Source: Centroberyx gerrardi (Eukaryota > Chordata > Actinopteri > Beryciformes > Berycidae). Taken from it: a DNA stretch of 64,000 bases. Where the stretch lies: contig NC_136008.1 in NCBI RefSeq assembly GCF_048128805.1, forward strand, positions 17,659,572 through 17,723,571, in the 5' to 3' direction. This document shows positions 22,756 through 36,600 of this stretch, in pieces. Made by a program: the position numbers and the translations under genes. Every line of letters starts with the position of its first letter. The first letter of the stretch is position 1. A model generated the notes under the pieces. The model ran no database searches, was not told where the DNA came from, and was given only the letters and a program-made list of their open reading frames with translations.

Positions 22756-25700
22756 TGCATCCTGGGGGCAAAGCCGCCGTTTACCTGAATGTGAAACATT
22801 TGGGAATGAGAGAACAATAAAGGGAGATAAATGTCAGGCCTCTTGACATTCTCAGGTTCCCTCAAAGCCCTGATGCTTGTGGCTCAGAGGGACGCAATCG
22901 GATGAGTCTATTCTTCTGCTGAGGTCCAGACAATCAGTGGAACAAAAAAAGACATAAACAAAACAAGACAGAAAAAAAAATGGACGTATATACTGCATTA
23001 AGCTTGGTATATAATTCTGTATTCCTCCTCTTGTGAATTTAAGTCAACATTGTCAGATCCTCTGTTCATCCCAAAGTCCACATCCTGCTGGAACCATGAC
23101 AAATGAGACTGTGAGTCTAGTAGGCGGGGTGAGATAGCCAGTATTTGATCACACCTTAAATAAATGATGCGTAAGACAGGCCCCTAATCCTGCTCTATCC
23201 GTGATCAAACACTAACACTATGTGTTAGTCCTGAGCACTCAAACATTCAACACTTCAAATGAAAGGCTGTGTAAAAGGAATAATTCATTTGAGGCCGCAC
23301 TATGCAGTCTGTTGTGGTTTTAATGATCTGTGTTTGTGGTCCAGTGATACGGCAGAGGCTGATAAAAGGCATCAGACAGTAATTCTTTTTGATCTAATAT
23401 CTGTCTATCTGCCTTTGCCTCATCAACAGCGAGAAGAAAAGGGAGCAATCCAGTGGAATGGCCTTTTTTCAAGTAGAGGGACATCATCGGACGTCACAGC
23501 ATGTTATAAAAGCATGGCTGAAAATCGATGTTACTAAACAGTGAGCTGTCACGATGAGTAATCATGTGAAGACAGATAACACATGCTCACTGTCACACTG
23601 GATGAGCTGTGAAGCCCGTTTTAGTAGCTTCTGCTGTCATGTTAAAGATCTATAGGGCTCATATCGTATAGCTGAATTATTTCCTCAAAGGACTTCCCTT
23701 GTTTGTCATGGTGTATAATTATACTGTGCATGAGTTGTAACTTTGTACAAGTTAAAACAGTATTGTTATAGCCAGGAGTTAAACTAGAGTAGAGATGCAG
23801 CTGCTGGTATGTGATTCTGAATTGAACTCTACTACCGCTGTGTTTCTTCTTTGTGATTATGTCAGCCAAAATGACCTGGATCAGTCTGATCTTATCAGAG
23901 GCTTGTTTGTCGGAGTAAGAGGTTTGGACTACCATGGCAACTATTGTCTGGCAGTTGGTATTACCTGGCTGAGCTGACCAGTCGGCCTAGACAGCGGGGC
24001 CTACCTGCGACAGAGAGAATGTGTGATAAGAGGTAAGTTTACTTTCCTGGATTGCTGCAGACGACAAATCTATGGGACAGTGGAACAGGGTTACGCAAGT
24101 AGCAGCGCTGCTGACGTCAGATTCCTCTCACTGTCTGCTTGATTGATTACAGTAGTGCTTGGCAGAACAAACATGTGTGTGCTACTGGTAAAAGTAAACA
24201 CCCCAAAACACAGTATACATTTGAGTGGCATCATACATCCGCTCTCTGCTCCACTGCGGAAAACCCTGTCATCTGTATAGTGAGCTGGAGCTCATATACA
24301 AGAGCCTACGCATATTATTGTTTGTACTTAATCTGAGCATAATTTGTCATACTATTGTTACATTGAAATTAAACCGTAATGATCCTTTCTATTCTTGTTG
24401 TTAACTAACCCTGAATTTAGGTGTCTACTTTGTAATCATACCTTATTTCCCATAGGTTACAAGTAGATATTAACATTGGTTTTAATAGTGAACTCATTCC
24501 CATCCATCCTATTAATAGTGTTTACATTTCACAGAATCAGTTTTGTTTTCTTGTCTTTCTTGTCTTTCTTATTGATCTATATTCAATAATGATAATGAAA
24601 TCAGTCATCAAAGTTAAGAACTGAACACAGAGCTGTGGCCTTACACTGTGCCATGCAGTAAAAAGATTATTCCAGATACAGGCCCTGTACTTCTATAGTT
24701 ATGCCATCGCCCGGGTAGCGACTTGGGATAAGAGAGGTGATTGCATAGTTGCAGAGCTCAGAAGCTCAAAGGTCAAATATAGTGTTAGACTGTACATTAC
24801 ATGAGGTTCAGCTCGCTTTACACCAGGGTGTGAAGGATTGAAAGAAAAGAAAGAATAAACAAAAAAAAACCACTCTGACTCACATTGAAGGTGTGTGGAA
24901 AGTTGATGGCATTATAGAATGAATAAAAAAGTGCCATTGTGTTCTAAATTCATGGACCAAAACAAAAACAATATTCAAACCATCCCAGGCATACCACAAA
25001 TGCAAGATCTGAAATGACTTTAAAGGGTGTGATAAGATCTGTACATCTCCAATAAATCAATTTCCTAGCTTATCTGAGCTGAGAGCTGAGAGCCGAGGGA
25101 GCGACGCTGAGGAGAAGTCATGCACAAGCATATGTGGACCTGGACATTAGCCAATCAGTCAAACCTCTGGTGCATGAGGTCCCTTATAGCCAAACTCCCA
25201 GCTAAGCACATGCATGCCTCAGCGTGACTTCCTGCTTAAAGGGGAGCTCACGTAGAAGAGAGAAATGCATGACCCTGGTAATAAAACACCCCTGCCTCCT
25301 ATGTCTGGGACGTCCCAACATGGCCAGCTCCCTTAATTGGAGCCTAAATCACGTTATGCAATTTCTCCACACCCAATAGGACAGGAGAAGAAGACTATAG
25401 CTAGGGATCCTTGACCAAATGGCCTTTCTTGTCAAAGACTACAAAAAAGAAAAAAAAAAGTCAGTAATAATAGGTTTTTTGTTGTTTTCTCGAAAACTGT
25501 TGGCTTGCTGCGATTCCCAATACTGGTGTAAGTAGATGTCCATGTGTGACTTTTCACTGTGGTTTCCCATCCTGGTATTATTCTCCATGGACCAAAGGAA
25601 AACAACTGAAGCAAGTTGTTGAGGTCTGCCTGCGCTGTGCAGATCCAGGTCCACATTAAAGTCTTGAATACCACTCAGTCAGCAAATACAGCCATTGGAA

Positions 25701-27275
25701 GTCTTTAAAATAAATATGCTCTGTAATTTTCTCATGTCACCTCATAACATGTGAATAACACATGTGCCTAGTGTGGCCGTGGCATATTAAAAGCTACCAG
25801 GGGAGGAAACGGCCCCTTCCATTCTCTGGAACATTTACCAGAAGTGAGGGGGAACCCCTATTTAGCAGTAAGCTCCGATTTCATTCCCAGAAATCACCTC
25901 ACCCCCGATCCAGTAGCCGAGAGAGAAAGTCGTCTTCTTCCTTGGGTAATAAAGAGCGCAGCACATTGGAAAACAATTGTGACAATCCACCAGAAGCCTG
26001 TGAGGCTCCGCACAGCAGAGATGTGGAACAGTTCCATCCACAGCATCCATATCCACAGCAGTTTGTAGCGGTTTGACAGTTATTCTTTAGGGGTGCCAGT
26101 CAGAGTCAGGTCTGACAAAATATTATGAATATTACACAGGGTCAACATAGGTCAGTGGCTCTGCCTGTTAAGGTCGTGATCACACCAACACAGTTCAGCA
26201 CATGCAACTGATATCGCATGTTTGATAGCAGGAGGGCCGGTTTTAACCCTCGACTGTCAAATTTCAAATTTAACCATCGTCTGAATGAGATACTGAATAG
26301 ATACTTTAACAAAAATGTGTCAGCTGCACGTTTCTCAGATCATCGTCCAGCTTTCTTAAATCCTCCTGCTGCAAACCCTGAAGACGCACGTGCCTTCCCA
26401 TCATGCCGAGGGCCAGCTGGATGCTCCAAGAGCAACACAATCTTTTACAACATCAAAAGCACAAGGGATGAGATTTATGCAGCACTGTAACTGGAAGCAG
26501 GAGGGAGGCAGACATTGCTGCACACATGGCCAAAGGCTGCTCGGAGTTACATACCGTAGAGCCGCTAGCAGCAGCTGCGGCTCATACAGTGTGATCCTTG
26601 GGCGTATGATTACATCAACAAACCACTCGCCACTCACTTCATACTCTCCAGCCTGTGCACCAAGCATTTGACTGTACAATTAAACACTGCCTAACACAAA
26701 CTGACCATGGTGTTTTACCATAGAATAGATTCTCTCTCTTGCTCTCCATTTGCCCCCCTTTATCCCCCTTATATAGTTTCATATTAAGCTACATCAACAT
26801 GATAAGTGATATGGAGTGTTTAACCCACTCTTGCCTTAGCTAAATTAAGCACTGGGTATATGTCTGGTCTTGTCCCTTCAATGACTCAGCAGCCAGTATC
26901 TGTCGGTCACCATGTCCTGCCTCCTCTCCCCTCCATAGTGGAGGGACACAACCAGAGGCTTATCGCTCACTTTATTGTTATTGCTTCATAAACCTGGGCC
27001 ATGACCGAGTGCCCGAAGTTCAGTGGCCTAACTATTGCGCAAACATTATGGTACATAACCAAATCCTCTCTCGATGTATGTATTTGTACAGTATAGGTAC
27101 CTCAGGATTACCCATATTACCAATATTACCTAATAATATAAAAAAGAAGAAGAAGAAACATTGTAATCACCTGGTGTAGAAGCCACCATAGGGGTTTAAC
27201 CATTTAATGACATAATCAAATCACACATGTAGTATATGATGTAGTATCTATATGACATGTACTGTATATGATGCT

Positions 27276-27336
27276 ATGTAAAGCCCTTTGAGACATGCTT
27301 GTGATAATGGGCTATATAAATAAACTAGACTAGACT
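27276..27336 (+). mobile_element. LINE/SINE-type 3' tail
   Basis: AAGCCCTTTGAGACATGCTT, then GGGCTATATAAATAAAC and a short TAGAC tandem tail, matches the general form of L2-like LINE or derived SINE 3' ends in fish. The body is not identifiable. Confidence 0.5.
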
Positions 27337-29767
27337 ATCTTACAATATAGATCATAAAAACACATTTAAAAAATTTGGAGAAAATCTTTAAAATTGAATT
27401 CCTCATTCATAAAACGAATGAAGATACAAAAGGTCTCACTTTGTTTTCTGACTGGGCTACAGAGACCTTCTCAAACCTATCAAATAAAAAACAGATATAG
27501 GATGTTTAGACTCTCATGGAGTATATTTATTGTGTAAACTGCATGCAAACTGTTATCCTGAATAAGACTATTACAGTCAAAACATATTGGTTTTCAATAT
27601 TAAAACTTTGCGTATTGTTCTGAAGAGTAATTGAATAATTGCATGTTTTACTTTACTTTAGTTGCGACAGATCTTTTTTCCTTTTCCTCTGATTGATGCT
27701 CACTGGATAATGATAGAATGAGGCTTTATGGTGATTGTAGTACTGTAGTACAGTACATTGTGTGCACTGATATCCACTTTCTGTTGCAGCGGCCAACAAA
27801 TTACCATTTTGTTTCATCTTGCACAGTGGAAGTAATCTCTGGATATGGAAATCCATTGAGAGAAGATTTCTGTTTTCCAGCTGTTAAAAAAAACATCTGG
27901 CTTCAAAAACACAGTGGCTGGAAGAAACAAGCAGTGATGGGTTATCTGCTGGTAGGTCAGCCTTGTTATGTTTAATACAATCTGTCAGCAACTAGGGCAT
28001 TTTTAGTAGCTTGATTGAGTCCATATCAGGCCGTCAGTATGATAAACACTGTTCTGATAAGGCCTGACCCTGCGGTACACTGGTACACTAATCCAGCTGC
28101 ATGGCACATGCTCAGGTTTCCATGGGGAGCTCTTTCCACAGCCACGTTTTTCCACTGCGAGAACTGGGGATATCACGTCTTTTTACTTATCTAATCTGCG
28201 CACTGAAGAAAAAAAAAATCACTCAAATACCCAACTCGTGCATTCACTATAATTTGGCTGATATGGTATCTTGGAAAAGTGGAAATGTTTTTGCGATTAA
28301 CAGGCAGATAGGAAGATAGGGGGGAAAGGGGGTTCTGAGTCTGTGAGTTAGTGAGACAATCACGACCGACCATAAGATCAACACCATCCATTTATAACGT
28401 GCCACCTTTAATAACTGCTGCTACCTGTGTGCGATACAGAAACAGCCAAATCCAAAGTCCAATGATCAATTAACAATCAATAATACGTCTAAGATCATCT
28501 CATCGACCATCACCCAAGATGACCTATGTACGGTCAACAGACTGTCCAGACCCACAACCCGCTCACTGGCTGCTAGATACTTATCCAGACTAATCTCTGG
28601 ACAAATTGCACCTGTCAACAAACCTAATGCACAAGTCTAACAATAAATAATACTCAACTGATCCAGCAAGGCCTGGAAGCAACAAGAGGCTTTCGAGGCT
28701 TTTTTAAGGTGTTCACACACACTGCCACCATGCACAAACACTCAACGCACAGATAACCAAATCCACCCATGTTACACCCAGGAGATATACCTGGAAAAAC
28801 AACACACAAGCATGTGGCGTTGCAGTTAGTCCACACACACACTCATCGAATTTTCTCCACTTCATGGTCTTCTATGAGGAAGAAAATGCCACCTAGTTTT
28901 TGTTAGTTGGTAACTTAATTTGTTCAAGAAAGTTTGCCATGTGCATCCACTTTTAAGCAAACAAACACATGCAAACAGACAGCATACTATCCATTACAGT
29001 TCAACATTCAGACTTTTAAGCATCACGTGCAACCTACAGCATCTTTGCACAGTATGGACTCAGTTGCTTTATGTCTCTCTGGCAATTTTAACAAACTGTG
29101 CATGTTGGCAGGTGCAGCCCGCTGGCAGCTGGTTCATTCTGCTCAGTACAGGGCTAATTTGGTCCAGCTTCACTGCCCAGTGCAGAGACCCACTTTAGCT
29201 CTTGAAATCATGACGATGATCCTGACAACAGCGCTGACTGTGAGTCACCTGTGTATTTTTTCACGGGGGGTACTTCAGTGCTCCGCTGGTCAGACCAGCT
29301 AGTGATGAGGAAAAGACACATGACAGCAGGCCAAAAGAGTCTCGCTGAAGAGGAACAAGTATAATGAACCACAGAATGGACGACATTCTGGTGAAAGAAT
29401 GGTGAAAGAAGCTCCTTTCCCCACAGTTGGGTTGCTGCGGCTTCCTCATGGGTTCCAAGAAAAGAGCAAGCCTCAGCTAAGTAAAAGTGTCACATTAGAC
29501 ACCCAGCTAACCAAGTCCTGTCGAGTCTGGGTCTATTTAATTACCATATCCACTGAAAATAGGGAAACGGAACCAGCTCAGCTCAGCCGCTCTGTGTCCA
29601 GTCCACTGATGTGTCAGCTCATCTGAAACACATTACTGCCGTGCTTGTAAATGCCACCTCCTCTTTCTGATCTAACATTTTCTCTGGAATAACACGTGTC
29701 TGCTAAGCTTGCATAAAATACATCGCCTCCTTCTCCAAACCAACAGTAAAGCCGGACACACACTGGG

Positions 29768-29804
29768 TGGCCTGGTCTGGTCTGGCCTGGTCTGGTCTGG
29801 TCTC
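29768..29804. repeat. Short GGTCT/GGCCT tandem repeat
   Basis: About seven units of a pentanucleotide, with GGTCT and GGCCT variants mixed. Confidence 0.9.
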
Positions 29805-31497
29805 TGTGCCATACCGGTTGGGGTAATAAGCGTGATGCACTCCACTAAGCGAATAATCACCTTCAACCAGCCAGGAATCAAACAAGCCACATGTGAACTC
29901 TGCTGAAAAATAAACCCATCAGATAGTGAGGACTTGGTAACCTCCATCAGCATCAGATTCATATTCTATAGCAAACAAATATCCCCTGCTAGTTGATAGG
30001 AGGCTGTGGTCGAAATGCAACACAGATGCTGAGGCAGCGATGCTTTGGCTTTTTCATTTTGCGAGACATATATCTATATGGGTTGATACACTCACATGCC
30101 TCAGCAAGGATTCTTTTGATGTCAAATGAGTTAATAGATACATAAATATTTGTTTAAAACAATCCATTAAGGGTATTATATTTCACTAAAACTAAAATTA
30201 AGACTACAAAGAGGAATTCAGATATATGAGTAAAGAACTCGAGGTTGAAACTACAATGAAACTGTATCACTGCCTCCAAAATTAACTCAATTTAAAAAAA
30301 AAAAACTTCTAGGTACTTCCCAAACATCCAGCCTGTTTCCCAACAGACATTTCTATAGAATCTTTTTCACATGTATGGAGTCACCTTGACATTGCATCTA
30401 ACATATTACACAAGGGCTACATTATCATAACATTGCTCCAATAACAATTCAAAAGCTTCCTGTACAGGACACCTGCATGCAGGACGGCCTCAGAAAAAAG
30501 TTTTTAGGAGGGCCTTGAAGCAACATTTCACTTGGATATACCATGCTCACTTTTTAGCTCACAGTAATATCTAAAGAAGGGTCAACCTCCAACTTTAGCC
30601 GCCATGGCGATTCGTTGTGATCACTGGCCTTCAGGCTATTTTTCCCTGGCTCTCAATTTCAATAATTACAGGCAAAACTACTTCTTTAAAAGTATAACCC
30701 TGGGCACAGGATAAACATCATGTCATCAGCAAAGCCAAGGAAACAATTTACCACAGTCTGAAAGATTATATTCCATTTTAAATGGCTATTTGCAACAAAA
30801 AAAAATGTCTAAGCCACAGTCCACATGATTTAATCTTTTTTGGTCTGCATGCATCCCAAAGCAGATCAAGGGAGGATATGGATAATAGTATTATCAAATT
30901 AATATCTCCTCTTACAAACAGTCCTTTACCTTTGACCTTTCTAAGGAAGTAAGAGACTGCAGACTGGTGTAGAAATGTCTTGTGAAACAAGACATTGTGG
31001 TCTGTTAGGTAACACGAACGTAACGATCTTCTCCTGACTGAACTGATAAGAGTATTGTTGCCCAGTTGCCTCTTTTCATCTCTCCATCATGAAGAACTCA
31101 ATACACAGTGAACAGGGAACAGTTTTGGGTCGTCTGCGGTCCACACTGTGTACCCTATGAACACACCTCACACAGACCCTTTTCATTACTGGATGTTTGC
31201 CCTTGTGAGCACATGTGGTCAACATGCGTCTCTTCATTGTTTCCATAAGGGAGCTGTCAGTACGACTCGCACAACGTTAATTCAGAAAGGGTGAACCCGT
31301 TGTTCAAACCGTTGTTGATTCATACTTTATAGTTTCTTTAACATGGGGCAGTTTGAGATCACTGTGGTTTGTCCCAGTTGGACACCGGGTAAAATGCACC
31401 ATGTCAGTGTTTATTTTTTGATTGTGGAGAACGATCTTCCAGTGAAAGGAAAAGTGACAAAAATAAACTACCGGCACAAGTCAACAAAACTGATCAT

Positions 31498-31503
31498 TTT
31501 TAT
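31498..31503 (-). terminator. zdhhc18: Candidate zdhhc18 poly(A) signal AATAAA
   Basis: Canonical hexamer on the minus strand at the end of the presumed 3' UTR. Confidence 0.4.
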
Positions 31504-33280
31504 TGAGCAAGTGTTACAGTTCCACTGTTTTATATATATTACATTCTACAAAATACAAAAAGAAATTTGCTCATACAAGCACTGCTTGCAATTGTCTACA
31601 CATTTTAACAACTGAGTAACCGAAGGGTCTTGATGCAGATTGACAAACTGACAACCCATTGACTATCACAAAGTGGTTCTTCACAAACTCACAACCTATG
31701 TACAGCTTATTTCAACATTCAATTTAAAAAAAAGCATCAAAAGGCCTTTCTTCTCAAAGTTTTCACGTTACTAAAATGTAGTATGACTAGACCTCCTCAT
31801 TTTAATAAGATAGCAGATCCTGCCCCCTAGTGGCTCAACGAATTACCTGCAGTTTACTCTCAAGAAAATGTACTCGGCCATCAGCGACTAGAGGATTGAG
31901 TTTCATGCCACAAGAACAGAAAAAGGTCACAGCCAGGCAAGTGACACCTTGCCCTGCCTGTTAGAGGTGTCGTCCAACATTTCTAGAACTTTACTCTGCT
32001 TGAAGCATGGCGTAACAGTCCACATGTCACATGGAGCCTGTGCTGTAACTGTCAATACACTCATGACAGGCAATGCACAGTTGATGTGCACTGAGGAAAG
32101 AAACGTAGATGCCAGCTCATATTTCAAACATCCTAGTAGATCACATTAATAGAAAACACAGAGTCAGCTATAAATATCGCAGTCCAAAACTCAATAGGCA
32201 GTGGTGAATTTGGTTTTGATTTAAATAAAATCCTTGGTTCCAACATCCAAGACATAAGAGAAAGCAAAAAAGTGGACATTCAAAAATATACCGATGAACT
32301 GTGTAACTTTGTCTAATGTGCTACACATCTCAGTCAGATAGTATGCACAATCAAACATGAGTACCTGAACAAATTCACTTAAAGTCTTACCTTTTACAAG
32401 TACATTCTCTCTGCATCACACGCTCATAAGCAGTCTCCTACAAAAGTCAAAAGAAATTCATAAATTTCCCCATTTAGTCTTAAAACAGTCTCTAATGCAC
32501 AAGACATGTACAACTGATTACAAAATAGTTACAGCAGCAATCTTGACATACTCACACTTTAAAATCAAACTGGACCTTGTCCTCCTCAAATCAGTCAAAC
32601 TGATTACCCATTCAAAGAGCAACCACTGACAGTACATGTTAAACAGGATCCACATGACAATACTGGGATGCTCTAGATCCAGGTGACAGCAAAATGAGAG
32701 GACATCACATAAAGCTAGCTCTGCACATCCTGAAATGGCTCACTATCCAGAGGGTACCAGGGCGATAAGAATTAAACTTCCTCTGGACCCTTTACATCCA
32801 CACACATAAATATTCCCAGATTTAAAGACCTGTGAATTGTTTGCATAAGAGATTACAATGAAAATAAATACTGTGTAAAGGCTGTGAGTTAGGATGCTGA
32901 AAGACGCATGGCTTGAGGCTCTGTAGAGGGGGTGGAGGCATGTTTTGGATGTGTTTAAAGAAAAAGTATGGTGTTAAAAAATATATTTTTCTTGTGCTTC
33001 TCAGTGTTACTAAGTTTAACGCCCAACCTGAAGGGCAAGTAGGACATTGTTAATATAATTCACAGAACATAATGAACCTCCAATCAATGCTCTATCAACT
33101 CATTATCACAATGACATCCTGAGATACAAAACGATGAAGCACAGCATGACCACCACAATGAAAAAGTTTCTTTGCCCATCCAGTGATACTAAACAGTGTG
33201 GGAGATTCAACAGCGTTTCATGGCTGTGGCGGGTCAGGACCGCTATGATTATTTTGTCCTCTTGTGGTTGCCGGGTTCGC
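31499..33280 (-). other. zdhhc18: Probable zdhhc18 3' UTR
   Basis: About 1.8 kb from the stop codon to a minus-strand AATAAA near 31498-31503. No coding frame of note is present. Confidence 0.45.
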
Positions 33281-33616
33281 TCAGGGCAGCGGGATGAAGC
33301 CGACGTCGGGTGCATCCCCTAGAATCAGGGTGACGCGGCTGAGGGAAGGGGAGGGAGAAGCCAGACGGAAGGCCGGGTTGATGGAGTGCAGCGAAGCCCT
33401 CTTGCTGCTTCTGCCGAACGGGGGGCAAGGACCGGCCACAGGCCGGCGGGCCTGCTGTCCGGAGCAGCCTGTGGACGGAGGCTCTGCGGGGGGAGCTGTG
33501 GTGCCGGACGCCTCCTGGCCCAGGGGAGAGGTCTTCGGAGTGCCAGGGGGGCACAGGCCGTGAAAGTCAGAGGAGTGGACCACCCGCTCCAGCATGTCCT
33601 TGGTGCTCCGAGTGCA
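33281..33616 (-). CDS. zdhhc18: zdhhc18 last coding exon (variable C-terminal tail)
   Basis: 111 codons plus stop after the acceptor CTTCACACAG. The tail starts [12 protein letters not shown], which resembles the CIQSTKFVLQ-type start of the ZDHHC14 tail, and becomes Pro/Ser/Gly rich and presumably disordered. It is separated from exon 8 by a 2.3-kb intron. Confidence 0.82.
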   Translation of the reverse strand, partial: CTRSTKDMLERVVHSSDFHGLCPPGTPKTSPLGQEASGTTAPPAEPPSTGCSGQQARRPVAGPCPPFGRSSKRASLHSINPAFRLASPSPSLSRVTLILGDAPDVGFIPLP

Positions 33617-36600
33617 CTGTGTGAAGAGCAAGAAACAGACAGGTCAAGGAAAAGGGAGAGACAGGCCACCTGATCACATTTATGTTATGAAATGCAGCAG
33701 CAATGACACAACAAAACAGTGTTAATAAAACAAATGTGTCTAGAAAATTCTGCAATGTGATTAAAAGGATTAGTTTGGAACAGCATCAAGCACAGTGAAA
33801 ACGATGAAAGCACTGATGATAGCACTGTCATTGGATTAAAATGGAGTGGCATGGAGGAAGTGAGTTAGATATAAGCAATGCAGTTGGAACAAGACAGGAT
33901 GGAACAAAGATAAAGAAAGATTTAGATTAATGTAGGGAAGCTGCTTCTCCCTTTGTTTCTTCTGGCTCTGATGAGTGTAGGAAGGAATGCAAGACATAAG
34001 ACGAGGACTTGGGTTTTGCTTGGGTCACCATGCATGCACAATTAGGAAACTATCTCATCTAACTGCAGAAAGGAAAGAATAAGAGCATCAGCCTTCATAT
34101 ACGAGCTCCATCCAGCACTGAGTGAGGAAATGTTAATGAATGGAAGAATGTGAAACAGTAATGAATGGTAGTGAAGCATGCACATTCAGACATAAGGCAC
34201 ACATTGCACCCATCTATACCATGGCTCTGTGCAAAACCAATCACTACATCTTCTCCAACTGCCCTTGAGTCTTGAGTGTGAAAATGAAAAAATGAGATCC
34301 TCCAATGAATTACTAAAGAAACAAAATAATTACAGGATGACTGAGTCAATCCAAACAGATATTCCTAATCTATAAATGAACTGAATGAAGAAAGAATGAA
34401 CGGCAAGTGGAGAGATGCTGTGTTTGGTTTGACGTTCAACCCTACTCTTACCATCAACCGTCTACATGCAGCAGTGCCCTTCAGGCTGTGCAGGACAAAG
34501 CAAAATCCTGACAGTTCTCCTCCTAGCAGGGTGGAATGGATACAGCACAACACTGGGTGTTAAATCTTAAATCTAGTGATCAGGCTATAGGGATAAAGTA
34601 CACGTTCATAGTGAATGATCCCGTACATTCACTAATCTAGACCTCAGAAGACACAACTTTGCCAAACATCTTAAAATCCACAGTAAGTAGTAAGACACAT
34701 GAAGACTTGAAGACATGAAGAGGGGAAGTAAACTTAAAACAGAGGCCAAAATTCCAAAATACAAAAATAATGTTTATTTAACACATAAAAGAACACTTGT
34801 TACGTCTTTAAATGAAATAAAATAGGTAAAAGTAGAATAGTGTCCCAGGGTTTCAGAAAATAAAAAGGAATATACCCAAGACATTTGAAATGCTGACAAA
34901 TTTGGTATGAGTGACAAATACATTGAAGGCATGTGACACATGATCAGTGATAAAGTGCTAAGAAATTTAACACAAAATGTAATCTAATACCCACTGCTTG
35001 AAAGTATGTATGTGCTAAAACGTACGTGCCAAAAAGAAAAAGCAGTAATCAAGTCCTTTGTGTGCATACAACTTCACCGCAAATACAAGCAAACTCAGTA
35101 GTACGTAATTAAGAGGTAGATAAAGAAAAAAGTATGATTCCTAAAGGTAAACAAACATGAATACAAGAAAAATATTAAAAGGTGCAAACGGTATGATTTT
35201 TACTGTCCCATAGCACAAAAAGACCATAATATATCTGCGCAGGTTTGAGTGTCATTGATCAATACTGATAACCTTGCCAGGTGTTCAGATTTCTGGCTTT
35301 CAAAACTCTCTTTCTGGCCCATACTTTGTTTTGGGACAAAAACTCCCCACCAACTTGCATTTTCAACTGCTCAACGATGGAGGACGGTGCTACAAGCGAC
35401 ATTTTGTTCTCAAGCCAAAAAAGCAAATGACAAAGCAGTATTATTATTATTACTACAGTATTTTGCATCGTGATAAAAGACCTCTTCACTAGACATTTCT
35501 GTAGGACTCTGCTCTAATTAGCTAGCTTACTCATCTTTATTGTGAAAATAAAGATTATTATTTATGTAAATTACAAGCCATTGTAAGCTGTGTCAGAGAC
35601 CTAAAGATGTTGTTGCAATTCCTTGGTCGCCAACAGAGGTCAATAAAAGTCACAGATCACTTAATGACCCATTAATTGGTAAAATATCCATGGTTTGCTC
35701 TCCGTTTGCATGGGCAGTGAGTATAAAATGTGCAACTTTCACCATAACATTAAACTCAGCTTCAAGGTGTGTAGCCAACTCTACTGGAGGGTGACGCAGT
35801 GGACACTGACTGAATGGAGAAGGCACACAGGGTGCAGGGTAGCAACACAGGAGCTATGGGACACTCAGGACTTGGGAGGGACCACAAGCTGGCTCATCCT
35901 ACCATGTGCGTGTCACTCTTGGCTGTGAAGTGTGGCAGCTCTATCTCCGAGGCAGAAGCAGCAGAGGTTGCCTCATCGGGAGACAGGAAGCCTCTTCTGT
36001 CAATCAGACTGCAACACATAACAGAGGATGACGTGAGGATGACATCTAATTGATGTGATAAAGGCAATGTCCCTGAAGCAATTTCATTGATATTGAACAG
36101 AAGAAAATGTCTCTAGACTTTGCTGTGACAAGTGAGGCGCAGGGCGAGCCTCACACAAAATTGTAGAAAGCTGTGTGTGTGCGCAACAGAGTCTTAGCTC
36201 ATGGGATGGAGATTCCTGACGTCTCTACTGACCTTGGCGGCATGGGGCCACATAACGTCACACAGCAGTTGGTCATAATGCTGTTGTAACTGTAAGGATT
36301 CCCAGTGTCCTCTGCACCCCTTTTACTTGACCAGGAGCCCTTTATCTGCACATTGAACATAGAATGTAAGCTGTTAGGTCAATGGTCTTTAGTGGTCTTT
36401 AATGGTCCATTTAACAGTTGATTTGAACAGTCATTACATATCATTACAAATTATCGAGTCATATAGGGGTAGAAGTACTTACATCTTCATTTGTTGTGAG
36501 GTTGGAGGCTACTAAGTAAGTGTGGAAGCCTGAGAGGCCGAGGACAGACCAGATGGAGAAGAAACAAATCACCACCTCCACCACAGTACACAAGAGATAG

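Larger units (their letters stand above)
20301..31497. other. 11-kb region with no recognised gene, between tent5b and zdhhc18
   Basis: No frame here resembles a known protein and none exceeds about 120 codons. It holds a (GT)n repeat (22402-22420), a cluster of transcription-factor-like motifs (22626-22755), a LINE-like tail (27276-27336) and a GGTCT tandem repeat (29768-29804). As the upstream flank of tent5b it may hold enhancers. Confidence 0.6.
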
